From Micromonospora coriariae (GTDB lineage Bacteria > Actinomycetota > Actinomycetes > Mycobacteriales > Micromonosporaceae): a stretch of DNA of 64,000 nucleotides. Positions 54,739 to 63,531 of this stretch are shown in pieces; the stretch's first letter is position 1; each line of letters starts with the position of its first letter. The stretch spans positions 4,092,001-4,156,000 of the forward strand of contig NZ_LT607412.1 in the NCBI RefSeq assembly GCF_900091455.1, read 5' to 3'. The position numbers and the translations under genes were made by a program. The notes under the pieces were generated by a model, which saw nothing but the letters and a program-made list of their open reading frames with translations, was not told where the DNA came from and did no database searches.

Positions 54739-55278
54739 ATGTCCGACGTGCAGACCAACAGCCGGCACCAGGCCGGGCTGACCGCCCTCTACCTGGGCAT
54801 CTTCGCGATGGTCTGGTTCAGCGTGCCGGCCGCGGAGCAGCCGTTGCGTGCCCTGCTGGTGGTGGGCAGCATCGCCGCACTGCTCACCGCCGTGGCGGGC
54901 GGCGTGCTGTCGGCCCGCACCCGGGGCACGGGTGGCCCCCGGGACCGGGCGACCGACCGTCGGTACCTGCTCATCGTCGTCGCCGAGTTCGCCGCCGCCG
55001 GGCTGGGGGCCGCGGTGCTGGCCGCCGCCGGCTGGTCCGAGTACATCCCGGTGCTGGTCTGCGCGGTGGTCGGGCTGCACTTCTTCCCGCTCGCCCCGCT
55101 TCTGCGGGACCCGCTGCTCCGGCCGCTCGGCGTCGCGCTGTGCGTGGTGGCGGCGGCGGGCCTCGTCACCGGGCTCGCCTCGGCGGTGTCCGCCGGTCTG
55201 GTGATCGGCACCGGTGCGGGGCTGCTGCTGCTCGGCTACGCCGTGCAGGTGCTGGTCCGCGCCCACCGTCCGGCCTGA
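54739..55278 (+). CDS. Membrane protein of unknown function, 179 aa
   Basis: Predicted about six short hydrophobic helices: LTALYLGIFAMVWFSV, ALLVVGSIAALLTAVAGGVL, YLLIVVAEFAAAGLGAAVLAAAG, YIPVLVCAVVGLHFFPLAPLL, VALCVVAAAGLVTGLASAV and LVIGTGAGLLLLGYAVQVLV. The block VCAVVGLHFFPLAPL recalls uncharacterised actinobacterial integral membrane proteins. It sits inside the ABC exporter gene group but need not be part of it. ATG 54739 follows CGGGGG. Confidence 0.7.
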   Translation: MSDVQTNSRHQAGLTALYLGIFAMVWFSVPAAEQPLRALLVVGSIAALLTAVAGGVLSARTRGTGGPRDRATDRRYLLIVVAEFAAAGLGAAVLAAAGWSEYIPVLVCAVVGLHFFPLAPLLRDPLLRPLGVALCVVAAAGLVTGLASAVSAGLVIGTGAGLLLLGYAVQVLVRAHRPA

Positions 55279-55432
55279 TCCCGTCGTCGTGCGCCCCGGT
55301 TCATGACGGCGCGGGGCCGACGGAAACCGGGGGACAGGTCGGCGGGTGTCGCCGTAGGGTGACCGGCGGCCTGTCGTACCCCCGGGGTAGGAAGGTCGGG
55401 GTGGCGGGCGTGGTGCTGCGGGGGTGGTCGTG

Positions 55433-56239
55433 GTGAGCGTGGCGGGTTCGGCGCGGGAGCGGGCTCGGCCCGCGCTGCCGCGGGTGCCGGCGCTGGCCGT
55501 GTTCGACTACTTCCTGGTGGGTTACCGGCGCACCTGGCGGGCCGGGGTGTTCTCCTCGTTCCTGCTGCCGGTGCTGACAGTGCTCGGCTTCGGGCTGGGC
55601 GTCGGCGCCTACATCGACCAGGGCGTCGGCGGTGTGCGCTACCTCGACTGGCTGGTCCCCGGGCTGATCGCCTCGACCGCCCTGCAGGTGACCGTCGGCG
55701 ACTCGACGTGGCCGGTGTTCAGCAACTTCCGGTGGATCAAGACGTACTTCGCCCAGAGCGCGGCACCCCTGCGGGTGGCCGACATCCTGGCCGGGCACCT
55801 GGCTTTCGTGATGTTCCGGGTGCTCACCTCGATCGCGGCGTTCCTGCTGGTCACTGGGCTGTTCGGGGCGCTGCGCTCACCGTGGGCGGTGGTCACCCTG
55901 CCGGTGGTGGCGCTGCTCGGGCTGGCCGTGGCCGCGCCGACCTTCGCGTACACCGCGTCGGTGTCCAGCGACAGTTGGCTGGCGATGCTGTTCCGGTTCG
56001 CGGTGATCCCGATGACGCTGTTCGCCGGGGTGTTCTTCCCGGTCGAGTCGCTGCCCGACGCGCTGCGCTGGCTGGCGTACGTGACGCCGCTGTGGCACGC
56101 CGTCGACCTCTGCCGTGCGGCCACGCTCGGCGTCGCCCCACAGTGGTCGGTCGCCGGGCACCTGCTCTACCTGGTGGCCTGGTCACTCGCCGGCTGGCTG
56201 CTGGCGCTGCGCGCGTTCCGTCGCAAGCTCATCGTCTAG
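55433..56239 (+). CDS. ABC-2 type exporter permease (NodJ-like), first
   Basis: Predicted 268 aa with six hydrophobic helices. The ABC-2 features are RTWRAGVFSSFLLPVLTVLGFGLGVG, DWLVPGLIASTALQVTVGDSTWPVFSNFRW (in parts) and the late LFAGVFFPVESLPDALRWLAYVTPLWHAVDLCRA (in parts). It pairs with the ATPase upstream and the second permease 9 nt downstream. Several in-frame GTG codons (55424, 55430, 55433) are possible starts; the last has the best spacing from GGGGGTGG. Confidence 0.88.
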   Translation: MSVAGSARERARPALPRVPALAVFDYFLVGYRRTWRAGVFSSFLLPVLTVLGFGLGVGAYIDQGVGGVRYLDWLVPGLIASTALQVTVGDSTWPVFSNFRWIKTYFAQSAAPLRVADILAGHLAFVMFRVLTSIAAFLLVTGLFGALRSPWAVVTLPVVALLGLAVAAPTFAYTASVSSDSWLAMLFRFAVIPMTLFAGVFFPVESLPDALRWLAYVTPLWHAVDLCRAATLGVAPQWSVAGHLLYLVAWSLAGWLLALRAFRRKLIV

Positions 56240-56248
56240 GGAGTTGTC

Positions 56249-57058
56249 GTGGTCACGCTGATCCTGCCTCGGCTGGTCGACGTCTCCGCCGCGTCCCGGC
56301 GGTCGGTGTCAGTGGTCGAGCGCAACGTCGCGGCGCTGAAGTCGGTCTACTGGCTGCTGCTGCTCTCCGGCTTCGTGGAGCCGCTGCTCTACCTGCTCTC
56401 GATCGGGGTGGGTGTCGGCACGCTGGTCGGCGACCTGCCGCTGCCCGATGGGCGGCTGGTCTCGTACGCCGAGTTCGTGGCCCCGGCGATGCTCGCCTCC
56501 TCGGCGATGACCGGGGCGCTCGCGGAGACCACTTTCAACTTCTTCGGCAAGATGAAGTACATGAAGCTGTACGACGGGGTGATCGCCACCCCGGTACGGC
56601 CGTTCGAGATCGCCCTCGGCGAGTTGGGCTGGGCGATGCTGCGGGGCAGCGCCTACTCGGCGGCGTTCCTGGGGGTGATGGTCGCGCTGGACCTGACCAC
56701 CGTCGCCCGGGCGCTGACCGCGCTTCCGGCGGCCGTGCTGGTCGGGTTCGCCTTCGGCGCGCTCGGCATGGCGCTGTCCACCTTCATGCGCAGCTGGCAG
56801 GATTTCGACCTGATGGGCTCCGCCCAGTTCACCCTCTTCCTCTTCTCCGGCACGTTCGTGCCGGCCCAGGCCTACCCGGCCCTGCTGCACTGGCTGATCG
56901 AGGCCACGCCGCTCTACCGGTCGGTGCACCTGATCCGCGGCGTCGCGCTGGGCACCGGCGGCTGGTTCTGGCTGCTCGACGTGCTCTACCTGCTGGCGAT
57001 GATGGCGTTCGGCCTGCTGGTCGCTTCCCGCCGGATGGGCAGGTTGCTCTACCGGTAG
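56249..57058 (+). CDS. ABC-2 type exporter permease, second
   Basis: Predicted 269 aa with six hydrophobic helices: YWLLLLSGFVEPLLYLLSIGVGVG, YAEFVAPAMLASSAMTGALAETTFNFFGKMKYMKLYDG (in parts), and SGTFVPAQAYPALLHWLIEATPLYRSVHLIRG (in parts) carry the ABC-2 permease pattern. Two different half-size permeases with one ATPase suggest a heterodimeric membrane domain. GTG start 9 nt after the first permease. Confidence 0.88.
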   Translation: MVTLILPRLVDVSAASRRSVSVVERNVAALKSVYWLLLLSGFVEPLLYLLSIGVGVGTLVGDLPLPDGRLVSYAEFVAPAMLASSAMTGALAETTFNFFGKMKYMKLYDGVIATPVRPFEIALGELGWAMLRGSAYSAAFLGVMVALDLTTVARALTALPAAVLVGFAFGALGMALSTFMRSWQDFDLMGSAQFTLFLFSGTFVPAQAYPALLHWLIEATPLYRSVHLIRGVALGTGGWFWLLDVLYLLAMMAFGLLVASRRMGRLLYR

Positions 57059-57120
57059 GGGTTACCCGCCGCCCTCCTCGGGGCATGTCGGAGGCGACAC
57101 CACGACGATGAGGAGGGGCG

Positions 57121-58146
57121 ATGGCCTCCGACCAGTCTTCCGTTGGCGACGGGCGTGACCGTGACCCGGCCCGTGGGCCGGTCGGCCCGGACGAGGGGCC
57201 GGACAGCCCCACCGACCTGCCCGGCAGCGGCTGGAAGGCGGCGCTACGCCGGATGGTCTCCGAGTTCCAGGACGACAGCCTGACGGACTGGGCGGCCGCG
57301 TTGACCTACTACGGGGTGCTGTCGATCTTCCCGGGGCTGCTGGTGCTGATCTCCATCCTCGGCCTGCTCGGCCCCGGCGCCACCCAGGGCGTCGAGGACA
57401 CCGTCAAGCAGGCGGTGCCCGAGGGCAACATCCAGCAGATCATCACGGATGCGATCACCCAGGCGGGTAAGAACGGCGGTCTGGCCAGCATCGCGGCGAT
57501 CATCGGTCTGCTGGCCGCGTTCTGGTCCGCGTCCGGGTACATCGCCGCGTTCATGCGCGCCTCGAACACCATCTACGACGTGCCGGAGGGACGGCCGATC
57601 TGGAAGACCCTGCCGATCCGGGTCGGCGTGACCGCGGTGATCGGCGTGCTGCTGCTGGCCTGCGCGGTGATCGTGGTCTTCACCGGTCGCCTCGCCGAGC
57701 TGGCCGGGAACGCGATCGGAGCGGGCGACGCGGCGGTAACGGTGTGGAACATCGCCAAGTGGCCGGTGCTGCTGGTCCTGGTCAGCCTGATGTTCGCGAT
57801 CCTGTACTGGGCCTCCCCGAACGCGAGGCACGGCGGGTTCCGCTGGGTCAGTCCGGGTGGGGTGCTGGCCGTGGTGATCTGGCTGGTGGTCTCCGGCCTG
57901 TTCGCCTTCTACGTGAGCAACTTCGGTTCGTACAACAAGACCTACGGCGCGTTGGCCGGGGTGATCATCTTTCTGGTCTGGCTCTGGCTGAGCAACATCG
58001 CGATCCTGCTGGGCGCCGAGTTCGACGCGGAGCTGGAGCGCGGCCGGGCCATCTCGGCCGGCCACTCCGTTGACGAGGAGCCGTACGTCGAGCTGCGGGA
58101 CGACCGCAAGCTGAGGAAGAAGCGGAACGCCGCGGGAGGCCGCTGA
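57121..58146 (+). CDS. YihY/BrkB-family membrane protein
   Basis: Predicted 341 aa. DDSLTDWAAALTYYGVLSIFPGLLVLISILGLLG (in parts) is the YihY/virulence factor BrkB signature. It is followed by IGLLAAFWSASGYIAAFMRASNTIYDV, WVSPGGVLAVVIWLVVSGLFAFYVSNFGSYNKTYGALAGVIIFLVWLWLSNIAILLGAEFDAEL (both in parts). Six helices; often misnamed ribonuclease BN. The function is unsettled. The ribosome site is GAGGAGGGG. A perfect terminator follows. Confidence 0.9.
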   Translation: MASDQSSVGDGRDRDPARGPVGPDEGPDSPTDLPGSGWKAALRRMVSEFQDDSLTDWAAALTYYGVLSIFPGLLVLISILGLLGPGATQGVEDTVKQAVPEGNIQQIITDAITQAGKNGGLASIAAIIGLLAAFWSASGYIAAFMRASNTIYDVPEGRPIWKTLPIRVGVTAVIGVLLLACAVIVVFTGRLAELAGNAIGAGDAAVTVWNIAKWPVLLVLVSLMFAILYWASPNARHGGFRWVSPGGVLAVVIWLVVSGLFAFYVSNFGSYNKTYGALAGVIIFLVWLWLSNIAILLGAEFDAELERGRAISAGHSVDEEPYVELRDDRKLRKKRNAAGGR

Positions 58147-58157
58147 CGCCCTCGCCA

Positions 58158-58194
58158 ACCGCCCCGCCACCTGGGTGTCAGGTGGCGGGGCGGT
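58158..58194 (+). terminator. Terminator after the YihY gene
   Basis: Perfect 16-bp arms ACCGCCCCGCCACCTG (58158-58173) and its complement (58179-58194) with loop GGTGT, 12 nt after the stop codon. Confidence 0.85.
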
Positions 58195-58267
58195 CGCGTG
58201 TCCGGCGGCGGCACGCGGAGCGAGCGGATCCGGGTGCGGAGCGATCCTTTTCTTGATCGACTAGTAG

Positions 58268-58289
58268 CTTTTGTTCTTCCGGACAAAAG
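58268..58289. promoter_or_regulatory. Inverted repeat 1 upstream of ROK operon
   Basis: CTTTTGT (58268-58274) and ACAAAAG (58283-58289) around an 8-nt spacer; AT-rich in an otherwise GC-rich region. A candidate operator for the ROK regulator encoded downstream. Confidence 0.45.
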
Positions 58290-58340
58290 TTGGCATCAGA
58301 ACGGCTGAAGCTCTGGACAGGCGACACGGAACGCTCCTAC

Positions 58341-58353
58341 TGTGTCGGACACA
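58341..58353. promoter_or_regulatory. Inverted repeat 2 upstream of ROK operon
   Basis: TGTGTCGGACACA, a perfect 6-1-6 palindrome, 53 nt before the GTG start. A candidate operator. Confidence 0.5.
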
Positions 58354-58354
58354 A

Positions 58355-58377
58355 CACATCGGCATTGCGCCGATGTG
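58355..58377. promoter_or_regulatory. Inverted repeat 3 upstream of ROK operon
   Basis: CACATCGGC (58355-58363) and GCCGATGTG (58369-58377), perfect 9-bp arms with spacer ATTGC, 28 nt before the GTG. Candidate operator or leader hairpin. Confidence 0.55.
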
Positions 58378-58405
58378 AACGAGTCCAATGAAGAGGTGAG
58401 TCCGG

Positions 58406-59584
58406 GTGCGGACCGTCGACCCCCTGCACGTCCGGCTGTTGCGGTTACTCCGCGACGAGGGGGCCGTGTCCCGGGCCGAGCTGGCCGACCGGCTCCAGAT
58501 GCCCCGCCCGCGGCTGTTGGCCGAGCTGGATCGACTGGTCGCGTTGGGCTACGTCGCCGAAGCCGGGCTGGCCGCCTCCCGGGGCGGACGTCGCTCCACG
58601 CTCGTCGAGCTGAACCCGAAGCTGCGGTTCGCGGCCGTCGACCTGGGCGCCAGCTCGATGGACGTCGAGGTGGTCAACGGCCGGCTCGAACCGGTGGCCC
58701 ACTACGCCGAAGCCGCCGACATCCGCAACGGACCGAAGGTGACCCTGCAACGGGTCAACGAGCTGCTGCACAAGGCCAAGGTCGACGGCGCGTACGAGCG
58801 GCTGGACGCGGTGGGCATCGGTGTGCCCGGCCCGGTCAGTTTCCGTGACGGCGTCCCGGTCTCGCCGCCGATCATGCCCGGCTGGGACCGCTTCCCGGTG
58901 CGCGAGCTGCTCAGCCGGGAGCACGGCTGCCCGGCGGTGGTCGACAACGACGTCAACATCATGGCGATCGGCGAGCGACACGGCGGAGTGGCCCACTCGG
59001 TGGACGACTTCCTCTTCGTGAAGATCGGCACCGGAATAGGGTGCGGGATCTACCTCACCGGCGAGGTCTACCGGGGCACCGACGGCTGCGCCGGGGACAT
59101 CGGCCACATCCAGGTCGACGCGCACGGTCCGATGTGCTCCTGCGGCAACGTCGGCTGCCTGGAGGCGTTGTTCAGCGGCGCCGCGCTGGCCAAGGAAGCC
59201 ACCGCCGCCGCCCGCAGCGGGGTGTCGCCGGCGCTGGCCGAGCGGATGGCCATGCGCGGCGTGGTTACCGCTCTCGACGTCGCCGAGGGCGCCGTCGAGG
59301 GGGACGTGACCTGCATACAGCTGATCCGTGACGGCGGACGGCAGGTCGGCGGGGTGCTCGCCGGCCTGGTCAGCTTCACCAACCCGTCGATGATCGTGAT
59401 CGGCGGCGGGCTGGCCCAGCTCGGGCACATCCTGCTCGCCGAGATCCGCAGCGTGGTCTACCGCCGGTCGCTGCCGCTGGCCACCGGCAACCTGCCGGTC
59501 GTGCTGTCCGAGCTCGGCGGTCGGGCCGGCGTCGCCGGCGCGGCGGTGCTCGCCAGCGATGTCGCGTTCGCGGAGGCCACATGA
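58406..59584 (+). CDS. ROK-family transcriptional regulator
   Basis: Predicted 392 aa. An N-terminal winged helix (residues 7-70, LLRLLRDEGAVSRAELADRLQM and SRGGRRSTLVELN) precedes the ROK kinase-like domain: DLGASSMDVEVVN, VGIGVPGPV, VVDNDVNIMAIGE, VKIGTGIGCGIYL, and the zinc motif GHIQVDAHGPMCSCGNVGCLEA (in parts; C244, C246, C251). The usual ExGH is DIGH here, which fits a regulator rather than an active sugar kinase. It should control the sugar ABC operon downstream and itself, with a sugar as ligand. Confidence 0.92.
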   Translation: MRTVDPLHVRLLRLLRDEGAVSRAELADRLQMPRPRLLAELDRLVALGYVAEAGLAASRGGRRSTLVELNPKLRFAAVDLGASSMDVEVVNGRLEPVAHYAEAADIRNGPKVTLQRVNELLHKAKVDGAYERLDAVGIGVPGPVSFRDGVPVSPPIMPGWDRFPVRELLSREHGCPAVVDNDVNIMAIGERHGGVAHSVDDFLFVKIGTGIGCGIYLTGEVYRGTDGCAGDIGHIQVDAHGPMCSCGNVGCLEALFSGAALAKEATAAARSGVSPALAERMAMRGVVTALDVAEGAVEGDVTCIQLIRDGGRQVGGVLAGLVSFTNPSMIVIGGGLAQLGHILLAEIRSVVYRRSLPLATGNLPVVLSELGGRAGVAGAAVLASDVAFAEAT

Positions 59585-59630
59585 GCCCGCAGTCGCGAGC
59601 CGGAAAACCGTCGTGAGCGAGGAGGAGACC

Positions 59631-61238
59631 GTGGCCCAGTCCGAGGAGAACATCGCCACCGAGCCGACGGACACCGGCACCGACGCGCCGCTGATCGAAG
59701 CCCCCGCCGACACCGTCGCCGGTGAGGTCGTCCTGCGCCTGACCGACGTGGTCAAGACCTTCCCGGGGGTACGCGCCCTGGACGGCGTGCAGCTGGAGGT
59801 ACGTGCGGGGGAGGTGCACTGCCTGCTCGGGCAGAACGGCGCCGGCAAGTCCACGCTGATCAAGGTGCTGTCCGGCGTGCACCAGCCGGACTCCGGCGAG
59901 GTCGAGTGGCGCGGCGAGCCGGTCACCTTCGCCAATCCGCAGGCCGCCATGCGCGCCGGCATCGCGACCATCTACCAGGAACTCGACCTGGTCGAAGATC
60001 TCTCGGTGGCGGAGAACGCCTTCCTCGGCCACGAGCACCGCAGCTTCGGGTTCGTCCGGCGCGGCCGGATGGCCCGGCACACCCGGCAGATCCTCGGCCG
60101 GCTCGGCCACGGCGAGATTCCGCCCGGGCGGATGGTCCGGGCACTGCCGGCCGCCGGCAAGCAGATCGTCAGCATGGCGCGGGCACTGTCGCACGAGGCC
60201 CGACTGATCATCATGGACGAGCCGAGCGCGGTGCTGGCCCACGACGAGGTCGGCAACCTGTTCCGCATCATCCGCGAGCTGACCGCACAGGGCATCGCTG
60301 TCATCTACATCTCCCACCGCCTGGAGGAGATCCGCGAGATCGGCGACCGGGTCACAGTACTCAAGGACGGCCGGACCACGGCGGCGAACCTGCCGGCACG
60401 CGACACCCCGACCCGCGACCTGGTCAGCCGGATGACCGGCCGGACCATCGAGTACGTCTTCCCGGACCGGCCGACCGACGACACGGTCGGCGCCGAGCTG
60501 CTCCAGGTGGAGGGGCTGACCCGTCCCGGCGAGTTCGCCGACGTCTCGCTCGACGTCCGCGCCGGTGAGATCGTCGGCATCGCCGGCCTGGTCGGCTCCG
60601 GCCGCTCCGAGCTGCTGGAGACCATCTACGGCGCCCGGGCCGCGGAGGCCGGCACGGTCCGGATGACCGGGCGGGTGCTACGTCCGGGCAGTGTCGGCGC
60701 GGCGGTGCGGGCCGGCATGGGGATGGCCCCCGAGGAACGAAAGAGCCAGGCGCTGCTGCTCGGTGAACCGATCTACCGCAACGTCACGCTGGCCACCTTC
60801 GGCCGGTACGCGCGGCTCGGCTTCACCGACGCCGCCAAGGAACGGGCCGAGGCCGACCGGATCGCCGAGAGCCTGGAGCTGCGGCCCCGGGACGTCGGCC
60901 GGCCGGTGCGCACCCTGTCCGGCGGCAACCAGCAGAAGGTGGTGGTCGGGCGCTGGCTGCTCGGCGGCACCAGGCTGCTGCTGCTCGACGAGCCCACCCG
61001 GGGCGTGGACGTGGGTGCCCGGGCTGAGCTCTACCAGGTCATCCGGGGTTTGGCCGCGCAGGGCGTCGGGGTGCTGCTGGTCTCCAGCGAGGTGCCCGAG
61101 GTGCTCGGCCTGGCCGACCGGGTCCTGGTGATGCGGGAGGGTCGGGTCGTCCGCGAGGCCCCGGCCGGCGAACTCGATGAGAACACCGTGCTCGACCTCG
61201 TCATGGCGGGGTCCCTGATGGAAGGCGCACCGGCATGA
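59631..61238 (+). CDS. Sugar ABC importer ATPase, two ABC domains (RbsA/XylG/MglA type)
   Basis: Predicted 535 aa. Domain 1: Walker A GQNGAGKST, QELDLVEDLSVAENAFLG, and Walker B LIIMDEPSAVL with the signature region degenerate (LPAAGKQIVSMARAL). Domain 2: a degenerate Walker A (GLVGSGRSELLETI), signature LSGGNQQKVVVGRWL and LLLDEPTRGVDVG. These asymmetries are normal for CUT2 sugar importers. GTG 59631 follows GAGGAGGAGA; GTG 59613 is possible. It energises the permease whose ATG overlaps its stop. Confidence 0.93.
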   Translation: MAQSEENIATEPTDTGTDAPLIEAPADTVAGEVVLRLTDVVKTFPGVRALDGVQLEVRAGEVHCLLGQNGAGKSTLIKVLSGVHQPDSGEVEWRGEPVTFANPQAAMRAGIATIYQELDLVEDLSVAENAFLGHEHRSFGFVRRGRMARHTRQILGRLGHGEIPPGRMVRALPAAGKQIVSMARALSHEARLIIMDEPSAVLAHDEVGNLFRIIRELTAQGIAVIYISHRLEEIREIGDRVTVLKDGRTTAANLPARDTPTRDLVSRMTGRTIEYVFPDRPTDDTVGAELLQVEGLTRPGEFADVSLDVRAGEIVGIAGLVGSGRSELLETIYGARAAEAGTVRMTGRVLRPGSVGAAVRAGMGMAPEERKSQALLLGEPIYRNVTLATFGRYARLGFTDAAKERAEADRIAESLELRPRDVGRPVRTLSGGNQQKVVVGRWLLGGTRLLLLDEPTRGVDVGARAELYQVIRGLAAQGVGVLLVSSEVPEVLGLADRVLVMREGRVVREAPAGELDENTVLDLVMAGSLMEGAPA

Positions 61239-62362
61239 GCGACGCGACTCCCACTCCCACCGCGACACCGGAGCGCGCGCAGCTTCCCGCGCAGTCGCCG
61301 CCGGTGGATCCGGCGGAGACGGCGGCGGCCGGCGACAGGACGGCATCGCGGGGCCGCCTTTCCTGGTGGCGGGGTGAAAACGGCGACGGCGTCAAGCGCA
61401 ACCTCGGCCTGATCGGGGTGCTTGCCGCGCTCATCCTGGTCGGCGCGATCACCAAGCCCGACCTCTACGACGACCCGACCTGGGTCTGGAACAACATCCT
61501 GGCCATCCTCCAGCTCGCCTCCGTCGTCGGCGTGGTCACCGTCGGCATGACCTTCGTGATCATCGGCGGCGGGATCGACCTGTCGGTCGGAGCGATAGTC
61601 GCGCTGGCCGGCGTCTGGTGCACGACGGTGGCCACCCAGAGCTACGGTGCCGGCGGCATGATCTTCGCCGCCATCGTGGTCGGCATCTGCGTGGGCCTGG
61701 TCAACGGCGTGCTCATCTCGTACGGGCGGCTGGTGCCGTTCATCGCGACGCTCGCGATGCTGGTGGCCGCCCGCGGGCTCGCGGCGTCGATCTCCAACAA
61801 GCAGACCCAGGTTTCCAGCAGCACCTTCATCAACGACATCGCGGCGCGCAAGGTGATCGGGATTCCGATCCTGGTCTACATCCTCGGCGCGGTGGTGGTG
61901 GCCGGGTGGATCCTGCTCAACCGGACGACCTTCGGTCGGCGGACCATCGCGGTCGGCGGTAACCCGGAGGCCGCCCGGCTTGCGGGTATCAACGTCCGCC
62001 GGCACACCATGCTGCTCTACGCGCTGTCCGGCCTCTGCTGCGGCATCGCGGCCATCATGCTCACCTCCCAGGCCACCTCGGCCCAGGCGGCGATGGCCAA
62101 CCTCTACGAGTTGGACGCGATCGCCGCCGCGATCATCGGCGGGACGCTGCTCAGCGGCGGCCGGGGCACGGTCGTCGGCTCGCTGCTCGGTGTGATCATC
62201 TTCGCCACGATCACGAATCTCTTCGCCATCAACGGCCTCTCCATCGAGGCACAGAACATGGTCAAGGGCGGCATCATCGTCGTCGCCGTCCTGGTCCAGC
62301 AGTTCCAGTTCAAGTCCTTCACTCGGCTCCTCGCGCGGAACAGGCTCACCACCACAACCTGA
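61235..62362 (+). CDS. Sugar ABC importer permease (CUT2/RbsC type)
   Basis: Predicted 375 aa. A 60-residue cytoplasmic Pro/Ala-rich extension precedes about ten helices. Family blocks are VGMTFVIIGGGIDLSVGAIVALAGV, RLVPFIATLAMLVAARGLA, TTFGRRTIAVGGNPEAARLAGINV and LDAIAAAIIGGTLLSGGRGTVVGSLLGV (in parts). It forms the membrane channel of the importer. ATGA overlap with the ATPase gene. Confidence 0.93.
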   Translation: MSDATPTPTATPERAQLPAQSPPVDPAETAAAGDRTASRGRLSWWRGENGDGVKRNLGLIGVLAALILVGAITKPDLYDDPTWVWNNILAILQLASVVGVVTVGMTFVIIGGGIDLSVGAIVALAGVWCTTVATQSYGAGGMIFAAIVVGICVGLVNGVLISYGRLVPFIATLAMLVAARGLAASISNKQTQVSSSTFINDIAARKVIGIPILVYILGAVVVAGWILLNRTTFGRRTIAVGGNPEAARLAGINVRRHTMLLYALSGLCCGIAAIMLTSQATSAQAAMANLYELDAIAAAIIGGTLLSGGRGTVVGSLLGVIIFATITNLFAINGLSIEAQNMVKGGIIVVAVLVQQFQFKSFTRLLARNRLTTTT

Positions 62363-62458
62363 CGCACCGCACGTTGTTCGCTGGCCACGTCGAGACCTTC
62401 GACAGTGGCCGGACCTCGCACACCCTCAACAACTCCATTCCGTTCCCAGGAGGTCGTC

Positions 62459-63511
62459 ATGACCCAGCACAGTCGCGACCTGTCGCGCCGTCGGTTGCTT
62501 TTCGGTGGTGCCGCCGTCGGCGCCGCCACCCTGCTCACCGCCTGCACCAGTAACGAGACCCCGGCGGCCAGCACGCAGACCAAGGCCGCCGGCGACGGCG
62601 CCGGCAACAACGCCCCGGGCAGGAAGGTCGTCATCGGCTTCTCCGCCCCCGCCGCCGACCACGGCTGGATGGGCGCGATCCACGCCAACGCCAAGGCGCA
62701 GGCTGCCGCCTACTCCGACGTCGAGCTCAAGGAGGTCGACGGCGGGGCGAACTCGGAGGCGCAGCGCTCCACGCTCGGCACCTTGATCGCCCAGAAGCCG
62801 GACATCATCGTGGTGCTGCCGCACGACGGCAAGGAGGTCAACGCGGTCGCCCTCCAGGCGATGCAGGCGGGCATCCCGATCGTCAACCTGGACCGGGTCT
62901 TCCCCGACGCGCTGGCCTCACGGCTGGTCATCAAGGGCGACAACTACGGCATGGGCGTGTCCGCCGGGCACTTCATCGGCAAGCAGCTCAAGGACAAGGG
63001 CGTCGCCAACCCGGTCATCGGTGAGATCGCCGGCCTGGAGATCCCGCTGACGGTCGAGCGCAGCGCGGGCTTCGCGGCGGCCCTGGCCACCTACGGCTTC
63101 AAGGTGTCCAACCGCCGTTCGGCCGAGTTCACCTCGGACAGCGGCCAGCGTGAGGCGGCCCAGCTGCTCCAGGCGCTGCCGAAGATCGACGCGATCTGGA
63201 ACCACGACGACGACCAGGGCATCGGCGTGCTCGCCGCCATCAAGCAGGCCAACCGCTCCGAGTTCTTCATGGTCGGCGGCGCGGGCTCGAAGCTCGCGAT
63301 CGAGGCGATCAAGGCCGACAACAGCGTGCTCAAGGCGACGGTCACCTACAACCCGTCGATGGCCTCGTCGGCGATCTCGCTGGCCCGGCTCATCGCGCAG
63401 GGCCGGGGCCTGGGTGACCTCACCGAGCTGCAGGTGCCCAAGGAAGTGACCCTCGCCTCGGAGACGATCACCAAGGAGAACGCGAGCAGCTACGAGAAGC
63501 TCGGGTTCTGA
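62459..63511 (+). CDS. Sugar ABC importer substrate-binding lipoprotein (RbsB type)
   Basis: Predicted 350 aa. The N-terminus has a twin-arginine motif SRRRLLFGG and a lipobox before C29 (LLTAC), so it is probably Tat-exported and lipid-anchored. The periplasmic-binding fold shows KVVIGFSAPAADHGWMGAIHANAKAQA, KPDIIVVLPHDGKEVNAVALQAMQAGIPIVNLDRV, ERSAGFAAAL and IWNHDDDQGIGVLAAI (in parts where long). Ligand probably a monosaccharide or cyclitol. The ribosome site is GGAGGTCG. It lies 96 nt after the permease gene. Confidence 0.92.
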   Translation: MTQHSRDLSRRRLLFGGAAVGAATLLTACTSNETPAASTQTKAAGDGAGNNAPGRKVVIGFSAPAADHGWMGAIHANAKAQAAAYSDVELKEVDGGANSEAQRSTLGTLIAQKPDIIVVLPHDGKEVNAVALQAMQAGIPIVNLDRVFPDALASRLVIKGDNYGMGVSAGHFIGKQLKDKGVANPVIGEIAGLEIPLTVERSAGFAAALATYGFKVSNRRSAEFTSDSGQREAAQLLQALPKIDAIWNHDDDQGIGVLAAIKQANRSEFFMVGGAGSKLAIEAIKADNSVLKATVTYNPSMASSAISLARLIAQGRGLGDLTELQVPKEVTLASETITKENASSYEKLGF

Positions 63512-63531
63512 CACACGGGGGGAGACCCACC

